The notes beneath the pieces are model-generated. The model was not told the DNA's origin. It made no database searches and saw only the letters and a list, made by a program, of their open reading frames with translations. From Rutidosis leptorrhynchoides (lineage: Eukaryota; Streptophyta; Magnoliopsida; Asterales; Asteraceae), in the NCBI RefSeq assembly GCF_046630445.1, contig NC_092335.1, positions 541,809,001 through 541,873,000 of the forward strand: a stretch of 64,000 nt of DNA. Reading direction: 5' to 3'. The position numbers and the translations under genes are program-made. Positions 24,841 through 36,364 of the stretch are shown here, piece by piece (the stretch's first letter is position 1; each line of letters begins with the position of its first letter).

Positions 24841-24875
24841 CTAGTTAGGTGGCCCGCACTTCGTTGCGGGTTTTG
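24841..24875 (-). mobile_element. Helitron 3' terminus, other end not found
   Basis: The - strand ends with the hairpin ACCCGCAACGAAGTGCGGG, then CCACCTAACTAG followed by T. A short GC hairpin about 10 bp before a terminal CTAG next to a T is the Helitron 3' signature. The element should extend to the right on the + strand, but I could not find a matching TC 5' end before 28129. Confidence 0.6.
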
Positions 24876-26409
24876 ATTATGTGTAATAAGACAATTTAAT
24901 GTATACGTGTGCAAATTTTTTTTTTTTTTTGTCTAAGACCTTTAAATTGTTGAGACGGCTCTGTTGGTCATTATATACCATGTTTTCCATTTGTTGTAAA
25001 ATATGTATATATATAAATATATAAATATGTATACCCACATGCAACCGAAACTAACTCCTAGACTTTTAATGCGTTTGTATTTGTTTTTAAGAGTGTTGTG
25101 CAGGCCTGCTTCGCTGGGCTGGCCCAAAAGAAAGAAAAATATCCTCTGTAATTTAACACTCGGGTTTTTTTATTACTCATTTTCTTAATAATTGATATTT
25201 GAAATTGAAATTCATTATAATATACTAATAATATCCATTTCTCTCTCTACCAAATTATCTTCTCTTTGTTTCTAAAATCTTCTCCCACCACACACAACTT
25301 ACAACTTCTCAGCTCCTTGACTCCTTCTCTGATCAGGCCACCGCCATCACCACGAAACTCCTCTAAGAAACCAGCTCTCTATCAACCAAACGCCGCTTAT
25401 AAGGTATGTGTTTATGTTTATGACTTACTAAACCGCTCTATTTTAGATCTTATTTGTTTATTTTTCAGATCTGTATAAATTTTTCATCAATCACCAAAGG
25501 CGTTTATTTTAGATCTGTTTTTGATTTTTTTTTCCTTTAGGTATACGTTTTTTCAGATTTAATTTTGTTTTGTATATACATATGTTATTTTTATGTTTTA
25601 ATTACTTTTCTTTTTACATATCTGTGTAGTAGTAGTGGTCCATAGGAATCTTTATTAATTAAAAAAGTAAAAGTTGTTCATCTTTGAGTTAATGTTTTTT
25701 CAGAGCTAATGTAATGTTTTTGTATCCATGTGTGTTTTTAAGAGAATATTGAATTTTCATTTAGTTTTTTAATTTTAGAAAAAACTTGTTTATGTATTCT
25801 TCCTGTCATTTCTTCCTTGTCTCTTCAAACTTTCTTACGATAATATTTTTTTGTTGTTTTGCAGGTTTTCGCTACGTAGGTTGTGTTTTTACTATATGGG
25901 TGACGGTAGGTGTGACGTTTACCAGTAGGTGTTGCTGGTGGTGGTTGTTCATTTTTTTTTTTGTATTTAAATTATTAAGTATTAAATGTTGTACTATATG
26001 CTATCGAAGTTGTACCAACTCCAAAAAGTGATACTCCGGTGTAGGTATTTTTGTTTTTGTGTGTTTGTTGTGAGTATGTGGCAGGTGGGAACCACCGACC
26101 TATCCAGAGTCTTCTTAAAAAAAAAAAAAAAAAGGTAACCGCTACAGTCGAACCGTAGATTTTAGGTTAAAAAATTTACACCAATTAGTATATATAGTAT
26201 TATAATGTTGAATGTTGATTTTATATTTTAATCAAATCAAATGAGGTTATAGTGAAAAGAGAATAAATTTTACTAAAGAATAAAATTAGTAAAAATTTTA
26301 AAAATTGTATGTAAAAATATAAATAAACACTTACGGTGAGATGGGTGTGTCATAATCCTATCAAATGAACAAATCTTACTCCGTATAACGTGTAAGACAT
26401 TTTTTTTTT
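24876..26409 (+). other. Probable Helitron interior with a captured exon
   Basis: AT-rich sequence. At about 25290-25401 is a C-rich, CT-rich stretch ending in AACGCCGCTTATAAG|GTATGTG, a good splice donor. It resembles a 5' leader or first exon of a host gene. A later TTTTGCAG acceptor lies at about 25864. No protein was recognised. An A run at 26117-26133 may be the tail of an old retroposed insertion. Confidence 0.3.
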
Positions 26410-27658
26410 GAAAAATTACGGCGATAGTACTTGTGGTTTGTTATGTTTTTCACCACTGCACCTAAAGTTTATTTTTATCTTGGTTGGTACCTGTGATTTG
26501 ATTGTATTTCGCAGCTGGTACATGTTACTAACTACTGTCAACACTTTAACGGCAAGCCCTCACATGTGCCACGCATGTGAGGGCATATTCGTCACCCCAA
26601 CCATCTTTTTTTACTCGATATCAATAGGGTTTCACATGTTCAATTCTAGTATTAAGCAAACGTGTAATTAGAAACCCAAAATCTCAATTCGTACCAACCT
26701 GTTACGCTATAAACCCTAATCTGCTCAAACCCAAATTACCAATTCAAAACCCTATTCCCCAATTAGGACTCTAATAATGGTCGATTGCAGATTTGCAGGT
26801 GTGGAAGAGCTGTTGTTGTACGATGTTCATGGAGCGAACTAAATCCTAGAAGACGATACTATTCTTGCCCTACTAAGGTAATTGCAACACCAAATGGTTT
26901 TAGCACTCGATATATTATATTGATACATTGGTTATTTATTGTGAAATGTTAAGGTATTGGTAATATAAGTACGCTATTTTTTTCAGTGGTCTCCTCGTTT
27001 GGTTATTGTTATAAGAGGGTTGCTGAAATTAAAGAATAAGCTTGAAGTTGAGGTCAAGAAGCTGAAAAGTAGAGATTTGAAGATGAAGCTGTTTGTAGTT
27101 TTGATTTTTTTTTTATTGTTAGTTATGTACGTAGTTTTAGTAGGCTAGAAGTGGTTGAAGTCAATGGTCTGCTATCTACTGCGATATTATGGTCTCTTTG
27201 TTTTTTTAAATTTCAAGTTATGTAACTAGTGAATTGAATTGCGATCACAGTTTGGTATTCGATTTGTAAACAACTTGTAGTTATCAATGAATGGTTATTT
27301 TTAATATAAGTATTCCATTGTTTAGTTGTTTTGGTAGTAATCAACTGATTGTTATTGCATAGCACCAAATGTTATTGCAAAGTTTGACATAGTTATTGCA
27401 TACCAAATGACAGAATGTTATTGTATACCAAATGTAACAGTGTTATTGCATACCTACTTCAAAATCAGTCTTAACCCAAATGTAACAGTGTTAATGTTTA
27501 AATACACACAGTAGGTAATTTTAACCCAAAGTCAACGTCAGTCAACAAATGGTGTAATTTTGACCCAAAACCATAGGTACCAACCAAGATAAAAATAAAC
27601 TTTAGGTGCAGTGGTGAAAAACATAACAAACCACAGGTACTATCAAGGTAATTTTTTC
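26410..27658. mobile_element. Pack-MULE-like element
   Basis: Long terminal inverted repeats of about 85 bp (26410-26495 and 27573-27658) share TAGTACYTGTGGTTTGTTAT and about 50 following bases almost exactly. Both ends read GAAAAATTAC inward. Flanks are T-rich and compatible with a 9-bp duplication (ttttttttt and ttttctttt) but too simple to prove it. The inside carries a two-exon remnant of a GRF zinc-finger gene and no transposase. Confidence 0.8.
26772..27148 (+). pseudogene. Captured GRF-type zinc-finger gene remnant
   Basis: Exon 1 (to 26877) encodes CRCGRAVVVRCSWSELNPRR followed by RYYSCPTK, a GRF zinc finger with its CxCG, the conserved NPxRR and a closing Cys. After a GT-AG intron, exon 2 (26987-27148) encodes WSPRLVIVIRG, a Lys/Glu coiled stretch (KNKLEVEVKKLKSR), a C-terminal hydrophobic segment (KLFVVLIFFLLLVMYVVLVG) and a stop. 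Finger, coiled coil and membrane tail are the usual order in the small plant GRF proteins. There is no in-frame ATG before exon 1 (a TAG lies upstream), so the gene is probably dead or its start exon was not captured. Confidence 0.65.
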
Positions 27659-28128
27659 TTTTCTTTTTTTATTTAGTTTTTGTATTTAAGTAACATAATT
27701 TTAAACCCGTGTGTATGGTATAACTTAAAATTTTAGTAAAAAATATATATCTATATTCTATATAGTCATATAAAGCTCTTAAATGATGATGCGGTTGTTA
27801 AGCTAATTAACTTTTAATTTTCATAATGATAATGATGATATCATAATTATATATTAATTTAATTAAAAAATAATTACCCGGGGTTTACCTGCGGTGGGAG
27901 GGCCAATGTGCTCTGGCCCATAGTGGGGTTCCTCGTAAAAAAAATTAAAAAATAATACAAAATCTTTTATAAAAGAAAATGCTAATCTCTCATAAATTGT
28001 AATTTTAATTTTTTTTAAAAATTTAAAAGACATTTATTATTACTAATAATTATTATTATTATTAAAAATATAAATACTCAACTTTGAGCAACCTTATTAT
28101 TATTATCTACTTCTATCTATCTACCTAC
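27659..28128. other. Spacer between Pack-MULE and Helitron
   Basis: AT-rich. It contains a short GC-richer patch at 27879-27940 (ACCCGGGGTTTACCTGCGG and GGGAGGGCCAATGTGCTCTG) followed by an A-rich run, which looks like the end of an old retroposed insertion. No gene supported. Confidence 0.45.
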
Positions 28129-28148
28129 TCTATATATTAAAGCAAAGC

Positions 28149-29235
28149 TTTAATTGAGTCAGATTTTAAAATATTCAATTACAAAAACAGATCCTCACCC
28201 TTAAAAGAGTATATTCTTGATTAATCCATCCAATGGATCACATTTATTTGATTGTCAGAATACTATCTCAGATGTTAGATTTAAGTGTGTTTTCTAAAAT
28301 ACCCTTTTAACACCTCAACTATAACCCGTCTTTTTTCCTATTGAACCAGATGTAACTTCCCACTTCTAACTCCCATTTCTGAATCCCCATCTGTAACTAC
28401 CCATTTGTATCATGAAGAATTCTTATCGATCATTGCATTTCACTCATGATGCTTTTATCTGTTCAGAACCAAAATTAAACACACAATTCTCCCAATTTCA
28501 TCTTTCCTAACAGAAAATAAGGGTTCTATATATCACTATCTAAAATACATGTTATTCATAGATTCATCCTGTTTTGTTACGCTAATCAACGATTCATCAA
28601 TTTTTGAAAATTAGGGTTCGATGCATCCTTGAAACGATACAATAATTCGTGTTTCATCACTTTATGAAGATTATGGTTCGATACATTCTGTTTTGAGCAC
28701 ATTAGGGTTCGATGAATCAATATTTGATACAATAAAGAACGATTCATCTTCCTTAATGCTTCATGAATCTCCATGGATTTATAAGGTTTGATTTCTATTT
28801 TTTCTTAGGTTTGAGTCTAAAATTTATTTGATGGTTAATCTATCTATAGTTATTTTTCATGAAGGTTATGGAAGCAATTTACAATCAATCTTTGAGGCTG
28901 CTGGAATATGGTTAGTATCTAAAATTCTAATTGCAACAAGTATTTTGAGAACTCTATTATTTAATGGTAATCATAATCACCATGTAATATAATTTGAAGT
29001 CCCGTTTTTTTTTTTTTCTTTTTCTATTTTTCCTTTTTATTTCATATCTTCTTACACTTGTCGGTAACAAAATTTAGTGCATTTGTTTGATCCATTCTTT
29101 GTATATAGATGCATATATATAAACTGTCTTGTAGTAGATTTTGATTTGTTATGTCTTAAAAGTATAGAAAATCAATTGTCTTTGCAATTGCAGTATTGTT
29201 TTTTTATAGTATACTGTTACCACACGTTGATGCAG
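28149..29235 (+). other. Helitron 5' portion, no recognised gene
   Basis: Subterminal sequence, then about 600 bp with three repeated TTAGGGTTCGATRMATC-like words (near 28613, 28671 and 28705), then AT-rich DNA that may be intron of the captured U2AF35 gene. No coding region supported. Confidence 0.5.
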
Positions 29236-29300
29236 GATTTTTATGAAGATTTGTTTGAAGATCTGGGCAAGTATGGGGACATTGAAAGTTTTAACATATA
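29236..29300 (+). pseudogene. U2AF35 (splicing factor small subunit) exon fragment
   Basis: After a 3' splice site TTGATGCAG, the frame reads DFYEDLFEDLGKYGDIESFN. This matches the RRM-like UHM region of plant U2AF 35-kDa subunits, where the family has DFYEDIFEEL-KYGEIESLN. U2AF35 recognises the 3' splice site AG in pre-mRNA. Only about 21 codons are present. The reading frame runs directly into kinesin sequence within the same exon, with no splice junction between them. Zinc-finger and RS regions of U2AF35 are absent. Confidence 0.75.
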
Positions 29301-32041
29301 TTTGCTTATGGGCAAACTGGCACAGAGAAAACATACACCATGGAAGGAGAATGTAAGAGGGCCAAGGTATTGTTTTACATCCTACAAGTTAACGGTTCAG
29401 GTGTCCAATTAAGTACTTATATTAGCTGTTTGCTAATGCTATATTGTTAATGCATTTGCAGAGTGGGCCAAATGGTGAGTTGCCATTAGAAGCAGGTGTA
29501 ATACCGAGATCTGTGAAACAAATATTCGATACATTGGAGGGTCATAACGCGGAGTACAATGTTAAAGTTACATTTTTAGAGCTGTATAATGAAGAAATTA
29601 CTGATTTACTTGCACCTAAAGAAATATCAAAATTTGGTAATGATGATAAACAGAAGAAAATTTTACCTTTAATGGAAGATGGTAAAGGTTGAGTTCTTGT
29701 TAGAGGTTTAGAAGAGGAGATTGTAACGAGTGCTAATGAAATATTTGCATTACTCGAAAGGGGTTCTGCTAAACGTCGAACTGCTGAGACTCTCTTAAAT
29801 AAACAATCAAGGTTAAGATAATTCTTAAGATGTTTCAATATTTTGATAACTCACTATCATTACTAATACGGTTTAGTTTTATGTTTTCAGTCGGTCACAT
29901 TCTCTTTTTTCGATTACTATACACATTAAAGAGGCAATACCAGAGGGTGAAGATCTTATAAAATGTGGAAAGCTAAATCTGGTTGATTTAGGTGGGTCAG
30001 AAAACATTTCTCGCTCAGGTACAAGTGAGGTAATAATTCAAGAAATCTTCATTGATTATTATTTGTGTTTTTATATTCAAGTTACTGCAAAGTTTATTTA
30101 ATTTTAATCATTTGTTAAGTAAGTAAGTTCATTGTAATTCTCAGGGTCGTGCAAGAGAAGCTGGAGAAATCAACAAAAGTTTACTTACTTTGGGACGAGT
30201 AATAAATGCTTTAGTGGAGCATGTTGGACACATTCCTTATAGGTTATGAATATTATGCTAAACATTTTGAATCATGTTTTGATTTACTTGCACTCGTCCT
30301 TATGTTTTCTTGAACTTTAACAAAAGTGATAATATTTTTAGAGTTGTACTTTACGCTTTGTTTGTCATATGTGGCCAATAGGAAATGCTATATCAATGAA
30401 ATGTGCTAATATTAACTTTCAGGGATAGCAAACTGACCCGTTTGCTTCGTGACTCATTGGGTGGAAGGACAAAAACTTGTATTATTGCTACTGTTTCGCC
30501 AGCTGTTCATTGTCTCGAAGAGACCTTGATAACATTAGATTATGCACATAGGGCAAAGAATATAAAGAACAAGCCAGAGGTATATTCACTGTGTATTTAT
30601 TTGTTGACTTGTGTTTGACTGTTTGTATGTATCATATCAAACATGTCTAAATGTAGGTCAATCAGAAGATGATGAAAACAACTCTAATTAAGGATTTGTA
30701 TTGTGAAATTGAAAGACTTAAAGCTGGTAAGAAATTGTCTTGAATACAAATGCCTTTGAGATCTGCAATGGGAATTGATTTCAAACATCAAGTGTAATTG
30801 TATCTATTGATAATTGTCTCTTTCAGAGATTTATGCTTCACGTGAGAAAAATGGAGTATATCTACCAAAAGAGCGATATTATCAAGAGGAAATGGAACGA
30901 AAGGTACCGAGATCCTTTGTTTTTACATTATCATTGGGATCTATAAAATATTTTGCATCATAATGTTCTGATATACCATGTAGCTGCTATAATTATGTGT
31001 TCCAGGTTGTTCCATTTTCGTTTATACAAATAACTTGTGATCAAATTTTTTGTAGTACACAATATCACATCACTGATTACTCACACCTGTTTGTATGATA
31101 CATTTTGTTTGTTCAGTCAATGGCAGATCAAATTGAGCAAATGGGAATAAAGATAGAGAATCAACAAAAGGTGTGATTTTCACTATTGATACTGGTTTAG
31201 CAATTTTTTATCCTTAATGTTCTATGTGTGTACTTTCTTTTTCTTACTTGTTTGTTTTGTCCAGCTATATGAAGAATTAAAAACTCAATTTGATGCCCGA
31301 GTAGAAGAGTGTTCTGACTTAAGCAACAGACTTGACACGACAAAGGTATATAAAAGACTTGTTATCAGCTGCATATTTTGTACTACGTAGTATTGTCTTT
31401 GATGAATGACTGTTTTTCTTAGATAGTATATAATTATGTAACTATAATTATAATTATAATTATAATTATAATTATAATTATAATTATAATTATAATTATA
31501 ATTATAATAATTGTTATCTTTTGTAGACCAATTGAAATCAGACCAACAAGGTATTGGCTAATACTGAGGAAACATTAAAAAAATGTCAATATGCTCTCAA
31601 GGAGCGAGATTTTGTCATTAACGAATAGAAAAAATCAGGTATAAACATGTGACTTATTTTTTTATTAATTATTATTCTTGGTTTCGATAGTTTTTGTATC
31701 TTAGTGTTTTTAATCGCTGTTTACACAGAAAATGCTTTGGCTCATCAAGCATGTGTTCTCCTGTCTGACTTAGAGAAATCTCTTAAAGACAATGCATCAT
31801 TGTTTATGAAAATTGGTATGAACTCTTTCTTTAATACATATATACATAAATACTTATAATAGCATATATACATAATCACACGAGAACAAGCTGTATTAAA
31901 TATTAAAAATGTGAACTTTTGGACATCTGACTATTATCTTTTCACTTTAATTCAGCAAGAGAGGATAAAATGAATGCTGGTAATAAGGCAGTTGTAAATA
32001 AGTTTGAAGCTGAGCTGGCACAAGATGTTGGCTCACTTTAA
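29301..32041 (+). pseudogene. Kinesin-5 (KIN-5/BimC) fragment, twelve exons, decayed
   Basis: Exons read from splice sites: 29301-29366, 29462-29811, 29891-30029, 30145-30242, 30423-30579, 30657-30726, 30827-30903, 31117-31170, 31265-31345, 31527-31638, 31729-31815, 31956-32041. The protein starts inside the motor at FAYGQTGTEKTYTMEG, then [104 protein letters not shown], and part of the coiled stalk. This is specifically kinesin-5, the mitotic bipolar motor. It is dead as a motor: the first motor exons are missing, the P-loop is GTEKT instead of GTGKT, switch II reads DLGGSE for DLAGSE, one in-frame TGA lies in the motor (KG*VLVRG) and two stops lie in the stalk part. Introns are kept. Confidence 0.88.
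31436..31510. repeat. (ATAATT)n microsatellite
   Basis: Twelve or so hexamers of ATAATT in an intron of the captured kinesin fragment. Confidence 0.9.
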
Positions 32042-34010
32042 GTTATCAGCGCTGAATGCTGAACTTTTCAGCATTCAGCATTTATACATCCGTGGTGGTC
32101 ATCTGTGGCGTCGTTCAATTCAACCACACAAAACTGCTTGTATTTATACAAAACCAATAACCAACATTCAGTGTTAAACATTTAGTGCTTCAACTGAGGT
32201 AGTTCATTTATCATTTTTAGACTATTTAGTTATTAGTTTTTTGTTTTGTGTTTCGAAATGGCAATTGGCTATCCATGTTCAAGTTTGACCACTTACAAGA
32301 TTTGATTTGTATCATTCACATGTAAACCTTATGGCTTCATGCTTAGCTAAGGAACCACTAATATTTTTAACTGTATGAATACTTACTGAAGGATGCCCTC
32401 TTTCAAATTGATTACAGTAATTTACATTTAATCTATGTGTTGGTGTTTAGCAGTGTGTTGGTTTGACAAGGGTGTTAAAACGTACTCTTTTGAGAATTTG
32501 GTACATCACGCTTAACTCTGAAGTTGGATTTTAGGTAATGCTACTGAGTTTATTATTTCCTTCACTTTTATTTAGGGATTTGTTGTTTTATGACTTCTAG
32601 GTTTTGATTAGGGTTTAAATTCCGCGATTGTTTGATTTGATTTATGGTCTGGCAACATTCAATATCCATAAAATTTTTAAGGGAGTAAAACCAATACGAA
32701 CTTCCTACAAATCAAAAGCTATGAAATCATTTAAAGAGCGGTTTGGAAGATTTACCGATTACAATGATTACTGAAATCGTTTTTTGGTTAACATTTTAAT
32801 CCTCTAAAACAAACGACTTTATCATTCATGCCATCATTACACTTGTGTAGTTTGTGTAGCTCTGAATATAATAATTTTTTCGCAATATTTTTACTTGTAA
32901 CCACAAAATGCAACAAAAAGTAAGTGTATACACTCTCTGTGATTGTTAACCACTTAATCTAAAAGAAAATATGTGCATCCATTGATGAATGCTTCAGCTT
33001 GTCAAAAGGCAAAAGGGGCTTCTCCTGTTAAACAGGTCCGCTTAGCATTTCAACAGATCAGTTATCGTATTGAACATCATGTTCTCTTATGATTGTTTTG
33101 GTTTGACTGTTTGATAGAAATTTGCTTTTGTGCACTAACGTACTCATCTATAAAATATAATAAATGCTCCGGTGTTCATTTTTTTTTTTGGCTTCGAATA
33201 TAATCTTTTTGTAGAGGACGATGTTTCATACTACTGAAGGATTTGAAGAAACAACATTCATTAGTAAATATATATTTCTTGACAATTATATGATAAAGGT
33301 AATCCTACAATTGAAATTATCCTTCACCTTCACGCGCATATGTACATTTAGTAAGTTACAGTGATCCTACCTTTACTCTTCAAACGTTTAATTAACCTAA
33401 ACGTCAGTTGTGTTGTTCTTGTAAAACATGTAGTTGGTATAATTACTTTATTACAGTTATATCATAAGAAATGATACATTTTACCCATTTACTTATGAAG
33501 ATGTTGATTTGGATAGTTTTTTTTTTTTAAAAGGTCATATAGTAAAAAAAAAAAAATAAAAAAAAAAAAAAAAAAAAAACTGACATGTTAAGCCATTAGT
33601 GTTGTATAGATGCTAACCGTATATTCGTATACCCTTGTCGTAGGTCCTAACCGTATTAACCTGTTACAACCGCAGAAAAATTGGTCAAGATCGATAAAGC
33701 TATTTAGAAGCAGTTCATCTTCTTACTCAGGAGATATTGAATCATTTAAGAAGCATAAAGCGATTAAGAAGCCGGAAATGAATTAATCTACTACTAAAAA
33801 TTGAATCGTATAATAGTATAATGTGTGTTTGAGAAGGCAGTCTAGACCTTTGATATGAGTTAAAGACTATAAGATATATCAATTTGAAAGACGGCATTTT
33901 TTAGTATAGCGTGTGTGTGAGAAGGTAGCCTTATAGACTACTGAACCATTTAGGTGGAAACCTTTTAGCTGTGTATAATTGTACTACTTTTGAATTGTAT
34001 TGCAACATAG
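32042..34010 (+). other. Helitron middle, between the captured genes
   Basis: No complete gene. Exon-like pieces with splice sites occur at 33001-33041 (CTTGTCAAAAGGCAAAAGG before GTCCGC) and 33216-33298, and may belong to the captured PHD gene or to a fourth source. A short direct/inverted motif GCTGAATGCTGAACTTTTCAG-CATTCAGC lies at about 32051-32078. An A run lies at 33544-33580. Confidence 0.45.
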
Positions 34011-34583
34011 GTTTGCCCAAGAACCGGTGATCCAAAGAAGCTCACGTTTTATAAAAGGTGTGATGGTGCATATCACTATTATTGTCAGTACACACCACAC
34101 AAGGTAGCATCTGGACATTTCAGCTCTGGTATTTAATTTTTAAAAGAATTTTCACGATGTTTCTAATCTTTTGGAATATTGCAGAATGTTAGTAGTAGGG
34201 GACTTTATTTGTGCCCCAAGCATACTAAGTGTCACATCTGCGCATCTATCAGTCTCTAGGTTTAAGTCGGAGGTATCATTTGCTTATAACAAGAGGTAGC
34301 AATTACCCGTTTATTTATGAATGGGTTAGTTGTGTTGTATCTATGTTATGTGATGCTTGTGGAAGAGCCTATAGGAAAAAATCTTCACAAGGTCAACGAG
34401 GAAAAGCTCCCCCGCGTCAAGTCTACAGGCCAACGGGTAAGACCATCCAATCATCTTTTGAGAATACATATAATCTTCCAAAAAAGACTGCGGTTATTTG
34501 TCCAGAGTCTATATTGCCCTGTTTGCTTGAAGGTAGTTTTCCCATTTAATAACATGAACTCTCACAAGTCACAATATGGTATT

Positions 34584-34661
<78 letters not shown>

Positions 34662-35599
34662 AATACCATATTGTGACTTGTGAGAGTTCATGTTATTAAA
34701 TGGGAAAACTACCATATTTGTTTGAATAATTACAGGTGTATCGATGACACCCATGGTTTGTTGTGACGTCTGTCAGCGTGGGTGCACTGTCACTGTAATG
34801 GAATTAGGTTTGCTTCCAACATCACTGTGTTCTTAGTCTTACAGACCTATTGTATTTTTAAGTTTACAAATCAGCATCTTATATCAATATATCAATGAAT
34901 AATTTCAGTGATGAAAAGTACATGCAATTTCAAGTGAATAATCACCTGGAATACAGATGTGCCGCATGTCGTGGAGAATGCTACCAGGTACGTATAGTTA
35001 TACAACTACAAAAGTAAGGTCAATTTAGAGGTACAAATTCAAACCAGTTACCTATTTATGGGCAGATATTGATTTTGGTATATCTTAAACGGGAATGCAT
35101 CAGATTAGTAAAATATCTAATAGGGAACGTGTCAAGTGGGGTGAAACTTGAAAGCAACCCACATAATTCTTGATGCATACAACCTCCTAAACTGTTCCGT
35201 TCAGAAGTATAGATCATTAGTGTGTTAATACTGTTTGCCCAATAAAAATTTTTATGCATTGATTACATATGAAATATTTAAAAGAAATGGAAGCAAAGTT
35301 TATTGGTCAATACAAATCATCCATATGGATTGTCACTAAAAGTGACCAGTCAGCCTGAACGCGTTTTCTGGTACCCAAATCCCGCCTGACACCCCATATT
35401 CCCTCCTATAGGTATCTTTTGTTGTTGATTTGACCCGTCTTTTACTTTTCAGATTAGGGATCATGAAGATGATGTTCAAGAGCTTTGGAGAAGGAGAGAC
35501 AAAGGGAGTTTAATTGCTATCCTAAGGGCCGCTGTTGGGTTGCTAAACCAAGAAGAAATATTTTCTATTTCACCTTATTCTGACGATGGCGAACCTTAG
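34011..35599 (+). pseudogene. Captured fragment of a plant multi-PHD-finger gene
   Basis: Exons read from splice sites: 34011-34103, 34185-34532, 34736-34807, 34909-34987, 35453-35599. Recognisable protein pieces are VCPRTGDPKKLTFYKRCDGA, YHYYCQYTPHK, YLCPKHTKCH, LCDACGRAY, YCPVCLK, TPMVCCDVCQR, DEKYMQFQVNNHLEYRCAAC, RGECYQ, DDVQELWRRRDKGSLIAILR and NQEEIFSISPYSDDGEP before a stop. The order is that of a plant nuclear protein family with several adjacent PHD fingers, which usually read histone tails. Stops and frame changes occur in the second and third exons, so the full fingers are not encoded. All pieces run in the same direction as the kinesin fragment and the Helitron. Confidence 0.78.
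34532..34713. repeat. Perfect 182-bp palindrome with (TA)n core filling an intron
   Basis: The arm GGTAGTTTTCCCATTTAATA continues for about 57 bases of ordinary sequence, then (TA)n, then the exact reverse complement. By eye no mismatch is seen over 91 bp per arm. The palindrome starts one base before the donor GT of an intron of the captured PHD fragment, which ends at TTACAG 34735, so almost the whole intron is one hairpin. Confidence 0.92.
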
Positions 35600-36288
35600 A
35601 TAAAGAAAGAATATCGCCATTCATTGAAGTTCTCTTTATAAGTGTTAGTTGATAAATCTCCCAAAAAAAAAGGAATATGTAAAAAAAAAAAAAATCTGCA
35701 AACAAGGAATATTGGGAAAGCTGGTGGCCGCGTGTGAATTCTTTCAAGGCAAGGGGCGGCCTGATTCGACATTGCAAACAAGGAATATGGTAAGGAAAAG
35801 GGAATTTATGCACGTTTATTTGGTACAAGTGAACAAAGTGACACACAATCTTATCATAAAGATGAATATGAGGAGTTCTATAGAAATGGACAACCTGATA
35901 CTCCAATTTTGACCATGAGATCTCCAAAGTTGTGGGTCGAACAAATTTCCGAAATCCAAAGTTGCAAAAGAAAAATAAAACAATAGTGTTGAACATTATT
36001 TCTTTAATTGTGTTTTGTGCAGAGTATAATCAGATGATGTTCAAGGGGTAGAACCCACGCTAGAGAATCTTGGTCTAATGTTTACCCCTTCAAGTTGCTT
36101 TATTATGAGTAACTAAACATTACTACGTAAACTGTTTTGACTTCTTAACAACCTAATAAATGCTTCACGTTATTTTTCGAAAAGGCTTTGACTTCTCAAT
36201 ACAAGTATATGTAAGTAAACATAACAAACTAATAAACCAATTACAAACTTGCTAAGTATTGTATAATTATGTGTTCATTTGTAAGCTA

Positions 36289-36331
<43 letters not shown>

Positions 36332-36364
36332 CCATTTTAACGATTCGATATAAAATTTTCAGAT
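35600..36364 (+). other. Helitron 3' portion
   Basis: It probably includes a continuation of the captured PHD gene: a frame near 35772-35935 reads KEYGKEKGIYARLFGTSEQS and on, Lys/Ser-rich, with no stop for about 55 codons. A (TA)n run lies at 36294-36330 just before the 3' hairpin. Confidence 0.4.

Noticed and set aside
27757-27800. A possible Helitron 5' end (TCTATATAGTCATATAAAGC)
   Set aside because: The preceding base is T, not A, and no matching 3' end could be assigned. The start at 28129 fits better.
29077-29412. A 111-residue + strand frame read as one protein
   Set aside because: Only its middle is U2AF35-like. The upstream part is intron and the downstream part is out of frame with the kinesin motif, so it is not a gene by itself.
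31436-31510. Evenly repeated units considered as a CRISPR-like array
   Set aside because: Units are plain hexamers without unique spacers, in a plant intron. No CRISPR array is present anywhere in the window.
34569-34754. Tyr-Ile repeat frames at (TA)n arrays, also near 20132, 40291 and 43542
   Set aside because: Translations of microsatellites, open on both strands by simple repeat arithmetic.
35565-35996. A 143-residue - strand frame in the Helitron 3' part
   Set aside because: It lies opposite the captured PHD gene remnant and has no recognisable domain.
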